From assembly GCA_022497145.1 (NCBI GenBank), contig MU385871.1, positions 124,001 to 188,000 on the forward strand: a stretch of DNA of 64,000 bases. Reading direction: 5' to 3'. Under the pieces are notes generated by a model. The model did not search any database, was not told the origin of the DNA, and was given only the letters and a program-made list of their open reading frames with translations. Positions 57,171 to 64,000 of this stretch are shown here, piece after piece. The DNA comes from Rostrohypoxylon terebratum (taxonomy: Eukaryota; Ascomycota; Sordariomycetes; Xylariales; Hypoxylaceae). A program made the position numbers and the translations under genes. Every line of letters starts with the position of its first letter. Positions within the stretch are counted from its first letter, which is position 1.

Positions 57171-58292
57171 ATGTCAACCGCCTCAAATTCTCAACTAGCA
57201 GAGATGGCGGCAACAAGAGGTGCAGATGATGCACTTCGGGTAAGTACATGCTTCGGATTTCCCCACTGATCTCCGAACTAATCCGGATCGTAGCGTCGAC
57301 GCGAACGGGGACGTCGATCTCAAGCTGGTTTCCGAAGACGCCAAGCAGATCAGAACCGCCAGCTGAAAGCCGCGATTGAGAAGTTGGTCAACACCACCCG
57401 CGGCGACGAGCACCCGGAATTGCTCAACAGCATATTTCAAGTTGCCGAGGCTGCCGGAATTGAAGCGCAGAGGCCTGCGCCAAGTGAAGATGTTCAGCCT
57501 TGGCCTAAACATGTAAAATCCGGAGGGAGTAAAAGATACTCTTCTCGCGTTGACGCCGAGGTTGATATAACTATCCATGCCGCGACAAGGGATTTTGTCC
57601 CTAAGGAGAGCGACCAGGGACGTTCTAATTTGAACTCGCCAACTCCATCCTCGACTGCACCGGCGCGGCTTCGGTGCGGCATATGGATAGATCACCAGTA
57701 TTATATGCGCATATCCGTGCCACCCGATGATATCTTACCCTATCTCGGACCCGGGTCCAAGACATTCGCTGGGATCCTATTTTGGGATTTGATGGACCAT
57801 AGCCAGGAGAAGTGTAAACGTCCACACTCAGACGATGCCACGCTCATCCGGAGAGGGTTGGGTCACTCGAAGGTCACAGAGAATTGGGCGATTAGTTATG
57901 TCCAAGCCATGATCGAGGCGAGGCAGGAGTACAGGCAGACAGGGTCAATCAGTGCGCAGTACGCACCAGCTGCGGAACGGGACATGGGTTTGCTGATGCG
58001 CGATCGAATCACGGCAGAGTACCAAGCGCAAGGAAAAGACCCTAATCAATGGTTGTCCACCTCGGGAATCGAAAAGCGCGTCAGAAGCATGATCGGTGAT
58101 GATGCCTTCACACGTCTGGAAGCAGTTGCGAAAGGAGAAGGCGACCCTGTCTTGCGATATTCCTTCGAAAATATCGAGTGCAAACTTCACGAGACCTGTA
58201 TCTGCTTTGGTGATGGGCCAAGGTGGAGGGTTGATATTGTGGACGGCTTGTTTCTTGACTGGGTTTATACGGCCTGTTGGTCTACTACGTAA
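57171..58292 (+). CDS. Atypical bZIP-like regulator
   Basis: Two exons (57171-57239 and 57294-58292) with a 54-nt intron (GTAAGT...CGTAG), giving 355 aa. The intron joins the start to a strongly basic stretch (residues 24-38) reading RRRERGRRSQAGFRRRQ, followed by the helix DQNRQLKAAIEKLV. This follows the fungal AP-1-like bZIP signature NRxxQxxFR, but with Gly at the normally invariant Asn. The leucine zipper is short and weak. The C-terminal half (about 160-355) looks globular with several Cys and Trp residues (KLHETCICFGDGPRWRVDIV), as in other fungal bZIP proteins with a conserved C-terminal domain (DUF3425-type, inferred). It probably acts in the nucleus; target genes are unknown. Confidence 0.8.
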
Positions 58293-59015
58293 CAGGTCCA
58301 AGAAAGTTAAGAAAAGAAGAGAAAAGAAAAGAAAGGGGTATGTGTACGTGTGTTGTATGTATGTGTGAGCAGTTGATCTCAGGTAAGTACCTCCTCAATT
58401 ATTTGCACGTGACCCCCTTTGTGTGCACCTCCCCCCTATTCATCTTGATTCGAGTTTGCTAATGATGATTTGACAAGGGTCAGCAAGGCGTGAAATAGTT
58501 TGCACCAGAATAGTATCAAATGCAATGCAATTACCGGCCAGATGATGGTACAAAGTACCCGTTGGTGCTGAGCTTCTTCTGTGAGGCCATATTTTTCGAC
58601 CATAGGCATCTAGTAATATTGGGGCACGTTTAAGGTGATAAAATGACCGTCTTTATCGAGATCATATGTGGATATATATATATACGATATCCTCAAAAAG
58701 CAGACGACACAAAAATAAAACGTTGAGTCACGTTTCTAGGGGTTTGACGGTTAACAGCCAGCTGCCACTGTGCCAACCTCATCCTAAGTGACTACTTACC
58801 TTTTGTATCAGATTTATTTTTTTTTCTACGAAACCACCTTCATCTTTTTTCCCCCCATAACCGTCTCCAAGATTTTTTCTTGTCAATTAACCGATTTTCT
58901 TCTTTTCTTGTTTCCCTCGCGAAGAATCTTCGTTTTGCAACTTTCACAACCCCCCAGATACAGATTGATCATCTCAAATTCCGTTTCAGCCTGTCCTCCA
59001 TAATCGCGTCCGATT
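58293..59015. promoter_or_regulatory. Intergenic, promoter of the RBR ligase gene
   Basis: 723 bp between two plus-strand genes. The last 250 bp is T/C-rich with T-runs, as expected for a fungal promoter and leader. An (AT)n run lies near 58,671-58,682. No gene seen. Confidence 0.5.
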
Positions 59016-60520
59016 ATGGAGGATCCTACTGATCCCGCTCTCGAGTACGAAGGCGCTCAGACGTGTATTTGTTGCTTTGAGCAGTTCCCCAGAAAAAACC
59101 TACACGAACTTGAATGCCTCCACCTTCACTGCACCAATTGTATTCGCACCATCTTCACCACATCCTTCGAGAGAGAAGGAAACTTCCCCCCTCGTTGCTG
59201 CGACGATCCCATCCAGATCACACCCCGACTCCTCGCCACCCTCGGTAAAGACATCTGGTCAGTGTACATCGCCAAGCGCGCCGAGTTCAAGTCCCCCCGA
59301 CGCGTTTATTGCAGCAGGGCCGACTGCGGATCGTTCATCCCTGAGGACTACAAATTCAACCACTTCGCCGTCTGCCCGCAATGCGACGCCCTGACATGCC
59401 TTAAGTGCAAAAACCAATGCCACGAGGGAGACTGTCCCACCAACGATGGATTGACCAAGGTCAAAGATTTGGCCAAAGAGAAGGGATGGGCCGAATGCCC
59501 CAAATGCGGCCATATCATTGAGAAGATTGAAGGCTGCAATTCCATTGTGTAAGTTTATTTCCCATTACCTCTCTTTCACGTTTGACTATAATCGTGATAG
59601 GATGGCTAACGCTAGACGTCTATAGGTGTTCTTGTGGAGAGTCTGTCTGTTACCAGTGCTCAAACCCCATGAGTAAATGTACTTGCATGCGTGAACACTA
59701 CGATCGTTGGCGTGCACAACTCGCTCCCGCCGGCCAGAGAGGCTGGGGAGAGCACGACCCGACGGGCGCGGTCGAACGAGCTGAACAGTCTTTTTGGGGA
59801 GACATTGAGAAGATGCATAAACAGGCAGAAACGACACGAGGACGAAGAGGCATCGGAACAGAAGGATACTCCCCTGGTTTCACTGGTGGTGGCGACGATA
59901 ATCGTACGCTTCCTATAGGCCGCCCGACTATGAAATCTGGACAGTCTTTTCGGGAAGAAGTTGAGAAGATGTATAGAGAGGCAGAAATGAGACGAGAACA
60001 AAGACGCATCGAAACAGAGGCATATTTCACTGGTGGTGGCGACAAGAATCGCATGCTTCCTATGGGTCGCCCGCCGACTATGCCAGCTAAACAGTCTTTT
60101 CAGGAAGACATGGTGAAGATGCAGAGACAGGCAGAAATGATGAGGGAGGCAGAAATGTTGAGAGAGGAAGAAATGAGACGAGAACGAAGACGTATCGGAA
60201 CAGAAGGATATTTCACTGGTTTCACTGGTGGCGGCGACAAGAATCGCACGCTTCCCATGGGTCGCCCGACTATGCCAAAGTCCTTTGCTACGGCGTCCTT
60301 TGCTACGACCAGCCAGCCAGCTCCACCTCCCCAGCAAATCCCAAAGTCTGACGGATGTCGTCACCACCACCACCAGCAGGTTAGAGACAGTACTCTCATC
60401 ATGTGCCCTGATTGCCAACATTCTAGCTCGCATATCTTGCGATGCAAAGGATGTTCCCACCAGGCTTGTTGGAAATGCTTCCAACTCTACGAGGAGAAGA
60501 GTAGAGGACATGAAGGGTAA
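59016..60520 (+). CDS. RBR-type E3 ubiquitin ligase with repeat region and extra zinc cluster
   Basis: Two exons (59016-59548 and 59626-60520), 77-nt intron, 475 aa. RING1 begins C17-I-C-C20 with C34/H36 and C39/C42. The IBR follows (YCSRADC...CPQCDALTCLKC). RING2 is ECPKCGHIIEKIEGCNSI and CSCGESVCYQC. C174 in EGCNS corresponds to the catalytic Cys that accepts ubiquitin; the intron lies four codons after it. The usual His after Cys-Asn is Ser. Residues 232-396 hold three tandem copies of a charged unit starting QSF and ending LP(M/I)GRP. The C-terminus adds C438xxC441, C451xxC454-x-H456 and C459xxC462 after a His run, an extra probable zinc site. RING, IBR and RING2 are firm; substrate and role are unknown. 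Confidence 0.9.
59786..60280 (+). repeat. Three tandem coding repeats of about 50-63 codons
   Basis: Units start at 59786, 59942 and 60092. Each begins CAGTCTTTT and encodes QSF, an acidic-basic helix with EKM or VKM, a run of R/E residues, then (F)TGGGD(D/K)NR and LP(M/I)GRP. The third unit carries an extra internal duplication (EAEMMREAEMLREEEMRRE). The units are similar at DNA level as well as protein level, pointing to recent expansion. Confidence 0.9.
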
Positions 60521-62330
60521 AGCTACCAGGTAGTCATGGAGGATTCTGTACGTTGACTGTAACCATAGATAGCACCCTCTTGGAAGGCTTGAGTCGTAAC
60601 GAAGATACCTAATACCAGGATAGGCGCTTGGTGATTCAGTGGACACTATGCTAAGTTACCTAAGGAACAAATGGAAATTTATCCATAATACGTCGATAGA
60701 TCTATCGCCAACCCTTCTTCCTCGCTCCCACATTACGCAATAACCAGTCACTGGACTACAACCATGACCCCTTAGCCATTCGTTCAACCTCATACCTAAA
60801 GAGTATCCATTCATCTTTTGAACCGAAAAGAAATTCATGCCTTTTACCGATATTTTTTTCCTGCCACTCAGTATCAATTCCTTTTGTTAAATTTCAACTC
60901 CTCTGAAAGTATACCTAGGGTAAGACCCGGAAGTGCCCTGCGGCTGTAGTTTTCTGTAATTTTTCACAAAACATCACGCAATTTTCATCTCTTCATCTAG
61001 TAGGTAATACAACTAGAGGTCTCAAATATGTTTCCATGCTCATTTAAGCGAACATTCACGTGTTTATGGACGTCTAAGACTGTTCCAACATATGGATATG
61101 TTAATATCAGATGCAGGGACAAGTTGATTTGATCGTAGGCATAGATCCTCTTATCTCCGATAGGTTCAGGATCTATGAATGTCGCTTTTACCTCTAAAGC
61201 TTTGGGCACTCGGTGGCGGGTAGATCGATAAGCAAACATCGTCCGAAGTTGCTGCTGTTCCTGGACACGTAGAGACGTCATTGCATCACAAGGGGTCATT
61301 TTTTAGCCCGTTTGACAAGATAAGCCACCCTACCTAATCTTTCCTTACAGGCCTTCCATGTTTTGCGGTACTACGTTTTCCATGGCAAATCCACGGGGTT
61401 GGCAAGTGTTCACCAAAGAGCGCAAATAGCCATAGCCACTCGATTCACGCTTGACTCCCAAATGACTAATACGCCGAGCTACAGATATATATAAGAGATT
61501 CACCTTGGCAAATGTTATAGGGCTGAAATGAATAATTAGTGACAAGGTAAAAGGTAACCGGTTTACATAATCATCTATGGATGCTCACCTGCCTTCCTAA
61601 CTTGTCCTCACCGATGAGATGATTAGGAGCTACACAAGCATAGTAACAAGAAGTTATTATGCCTTCATAGGTACACTATCTCCTACTCACGCAGGTCACC
61701 AGTATGGAAGTGATACGGTTCCCTTTGGGAATAGCCGAGCGCGTGTTCAGGGTAAAGATACCATCACGGATAACACGGCTACTTGGGATGCTTCAGCTTC
61801 ATTTAAGGTTATCTAGGAGTTGTTGATTCTCGCCGAGATAATCTACCTATCTTGGTATTTGATGTTTGTCGTAGAATTGTGGTTATCTCTCACTGCCCAA
61901 GAAGGTCAGCCGTAACATTTACAGTTGCAAATGTCGACTTTACGTACTACAATAGTTTTGTCGGTATATCATCCGAAATGTCGCAGAGGCTCAGGTGCCC
62001 TAACCCAGAGTCACTTGGATTTCTGCTGGTTGCAATCTTTGAGAGAGAGATCCTGTGACTCTTACAGTCAATATCATCTCGAGTTCGTTCCCAATTCCTA
62101 TATATCCGTGCCGAATTCTGACCCTTCCCGAACTTACACTCCTTCACACCATCATCATCCATCATTCTCTCCACATCTCCAAGCCCTACTACTGTCATCA
62201 ACAACGACCACCTTCGAACATCTGCAACACTCGTACAATCGATAGTCAAAACACAGGTCCTTGGCGACGAGTTAGTTGAAGCATCTTCGATAATCGACTT
62301 CGGCAATTATCATTCAATAGGACCTGTAAC
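60521..62330. other. Intergenic, no gene seen
   Basis: 1.8 kb between two plus-strand genes. A 100-aa minus frame (60997-61299) is intact but unrecognised and without clear splice partners. The last 300 bp before 62331 is rich in CATCAT/CTCC and probably is the promoter and leader of the bZIP gene. Confidence 0.45.
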
Positions 62331-63821
62331 ATGTCGAGACCTAACCAGTCTTTCGTACCGCCGTCGAACTCCAACATGGAGCCTCCTGCGAATCAATTTG
62401 CGGATCAGTCCGCTGGCAATTACGGAGCGCAGCCTATAACATCGACCGCTCCTCAGCCGGCTATGACAGGATCCACGTATGTGCCAGTGCCATCGGCTTC
62501 AAACTCCCAGTATCCTACACCGAATCTTGCGCCCGCTGGGTCCACATCCATGGCACCCAACTCATACCAGCAATATGGTTACGTTGGGGTTTCGAGCATG
62601 CCGATGTCAATGAACCCAACATTCGACTATAATCATCAGCAAAACGGTAAGCGCTGTCCTGGAAAGAAAAGGAGAGCCGAAAAGACTAACCCTTTTGGAG
62701 CGAATGTTATACCGAATGCGCCAATGGTGCCACAGCAACAGAACCAGTGGTCGGGTCAAGAGAACAACGGAGGAATTTCCGTGTATGCTTCCCAGAGTTA
62801 TAACACCACGACCCAGACCCAGGTCAACTCGGATCCTGTTCAACAAAACCAATTCGCGTCAACTACTCAGTACACCATGTATCCAAACATGGGCTCCCCG
62901 TCGCAGATCCTCGATGCCATGACTGGCCCGAGTTCTCCCATGAATCAGAACGGGATCCCCGCCGAACTGAACGGAACATCAACCGTGAATCCCCCTGCCG
63001 GAGCCCCGCAAAACTCTCGATCTAGCTCCAGATCGACCGGCTGCCAGCGAACTTTGAGGTCTCGAAATCGAGACAAGGCAGTCCTCAAGTGGAGGCCGGG
63101 CATGAAGGAGCGCAAGATCACCGACGACATGACGCCAGAGGAGATCAAGGAGGCCACCGACTACAATATGAAGTTGGCGGAGGCCAAGAAATCGCACACC
63201 CGTGAGCAGAACCGCGTGTCCGCGCAGAAGAGTCGGCAGAAGAAAGTCGAGTTACTCAACCGGACCAAGAGCCAGGTGGACCACCTGGAAGAGGACAACG
63301 TGCAATTGCAGAGTAATGTCTCTCGATTGGAGGCGGTAGTGCAATCGTTACAGAACGATAACTCGCAGCTCCGAAGCCACAATGAGATCCTGCGTCAGCG
63401 CATCGCTTTCCTCGAGCAACAGGTCCAAACACAGCCTGTTCGCAACCCTCACGTGGCTCTTCCAGCGCTGGCAAATCAGAGCCAACCCCAGAGCCAGATC
63501 AACACGCCCACTCTCGCCCCGGGCATGGCCGGCGCGCAGAACTACATGCAAGCGTCGACTTCGGTACAAAGACATAACCCCACACCCGCTCAGAGCGTGC
63601 CCCGGGGCCAGATGGGTCAGATGAGTCTCGACAACAACGGTCTGAGCTCAACCCAGGCCGTAAACAACGGTTCCGCTGAAGCTAACCAACAGCCGCAGCA
63701 GATGCAGCAGCCCGACAACCTTGTGCTAGGAAACGAGGGCGATTACATCATCGAATGGCTGGAGATGTCCACGAACGACTACCCCCCGCCCACGGACCCC
63801 AACAACGGTGGCGTCCAATAG
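62331..63821 (+). CDS. bZIP transcription factor with long coiled coil
   Basis: An intronless 496-aa frame. The N-terminal 260 residues are Gln/Asn/Pro/Ser/Tyr-rich and probably form a disordered activation region; it holds one basic patch, KRCPGKKRRAEK (about 105-117), a likely nuclear signal. The bZIP basic region is REQNRVSAQKSRQKK (from residue 291), with the canonical Asn-x7-Arg. A long heptad zipper follows to about residue 365 (LEEDNVQLQSNVSRLEAVV, then LRQRIAFLEQQ). The C-terminus is Gln-rich and ends with an acidic stretch, GDYIIEWLEMSTNDY, that may be an activation motif. The family is clear; which fungal bZIP orthologue it is remains open. The start was chosen as the first ATG in frame, after a leader free of coding signal. 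Confidence 0.9.
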   Translation: MSRPNQSFVPPSNSNMEPPANQFADQSAGNYGAQPITSTAPQPAMTGSTYVPVPSASNSQYPTPNLAPAGSTSMAPNSYQQYGYVGVSSMPMSMNPTFDYNHQQNGKRCPGKKRRAEKTNPFGANVIPNAPMVPQQQNQWSGQENNGGISVYASQSYNTTTQTQVNSDPVQQNQFASTTQYTMYPNMGSPSQILDAMTGPSSPMNQNGIPAELNGTSTVNPPAGAPQNSRSSSRSTGCQRTLRSRNRDKAVLKWRPGMKERKITDDMTPEEIKEATDYNMKLAEAKKSHTREQNRVSAQKSRQKKVELLNRTKSQVDHLEEDNVQLQSNVSRLEAVVQSLQNDNSQLRSHNEILRQRIAFLEQQVQTQPVRNPHVALPALANQSQPQSQINTPTLAPGMAGAQNYMQASTSVQRHNPTPAQSVPRGQMGQMSLDNNGLSSTQAVNNGSAEANQQPQQMQQPDNLVLGNEGDYIIEWLEMSTNDYPPPTDPNNGGVQ

Positions 63822-64000
63822 ATCGTACCTGCCTAACGGACTGTAGGGGATCCCTATCCCCGCCATGAGTTGAAGCTTTCGCTTCGTGTTTGTATTCCGA
63901 GTTTTTCCATATCGCATCTGTTTCTTCGCCAGGTAGTTTGCACATGCTACTGCGTTGTCGCTCATAACGAATGTACTTGCCTTGCGCATAGACGAGGCTA
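63822..64000. other. 3' flank of the bZIP gene
   Basis: Presumed 3' untranslated sequence up to the window edge. No gene seen. Confidence 0.5.

Noticed and set aside
59660..60646. 328-aa minus-strand frame
   Set aside because: Antisense of the repeat region of the RBR ligase gene; its internal repeats mirror those of the sense gene and it has no domain.
60997..61299. 100-aa minus-strand frame
   Set aside because: Intact but unrecognised, with no supporting exon; not enough to call a gene.
1..64000. General excess of the 6-mer CCTAGG
   Set aside because: Single copies are about as frequent as expected for a hexamer in 64 kb; only the 13-bp doublet is clearly above chance.

Overview
The window is nuclear DNA of a filamentous ascomycete (Pezizomycotina; a Sordariomycetes-like fungus fits best, but the class is inferred). 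The evidence is short introns of roughly 50-300 nt with GTAAGT/GTATGT-type donors and YAG acceptors. Gene content is typical of moulds: a KapC-like bZIP factor, the DASH subunit Dad4, Erg25, Got1, Sec4, Ykt6 and an NmrA-like reductase. I found no rRNA, CRISPR, prophage or intact transposon. Most genes are spliced. Coordinates given for spliced genes run from start codon to stop codon, and exon limits read from splice motifs and conserved protein sequence are in the evidence.

Layout. 0-14.6 kb: tRNA-Val(AAC), an Afg2/Cdc48-type double AAA ATPase (-), a predicted mitochondrial protein (+), the exocytic Rab Sec4 (-), mitochondrial Nca2 (-), the sterol C4-methyl oxidase Erg25 (+) and a pterin carbinolamine dehydratase with a probable mitochondrial presequence (-). 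14.6-23.1 kb: a gene-poor stretch upstream of a KapC-like bZIP gene (+). 26.4-31.2 kb: Arp5 (-), Dad4 (-) and Ies6 (+), so both halves of the Arp5-Ies6 module of INO80 lie about 1.6 kb apart. 32-34.5 kb: Got1 (+) and profilin (-). 34.5-39.6 kb: a second gene-poor stretch holding an almost perfect 61-bp fold-back. 39.6-52 kb: a Ser/Pro-rich protein (+), the SNARE Ykt6 (-), the ribosome-quality-control helicase Slh1 (+) and a large Rab-like GTPase (-). 53-64 kb: a CorA-like two-helix membrane protein (-), an NmrA-like reductase (-), an atypical bZIP-like regulator (+), an RBR-type ubiquitin ligase with three internal repeats (+) and a second canonical bZIP factor (+).

Most genes are housekeeping and do not form one pathway. 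Several act in vesicle traffic (Sec4, Ykt6, Got1, the second Rab), several are probably mitochondrial, and three are bZIP-type regulators. The observations I rate highest are: the RBR ligase with a recently amplified module and an extra C-terminal zinc-binding cluster; the kapC reading frame interrupted by one TAG that an in-frame 132-nt intron could remove; the Arp5/Dad4/Ies6 neighbourhood; the fold-back hairpin at 35.8 kb; and a 13-bp CCTAGG-doublet motif found four times between genes.
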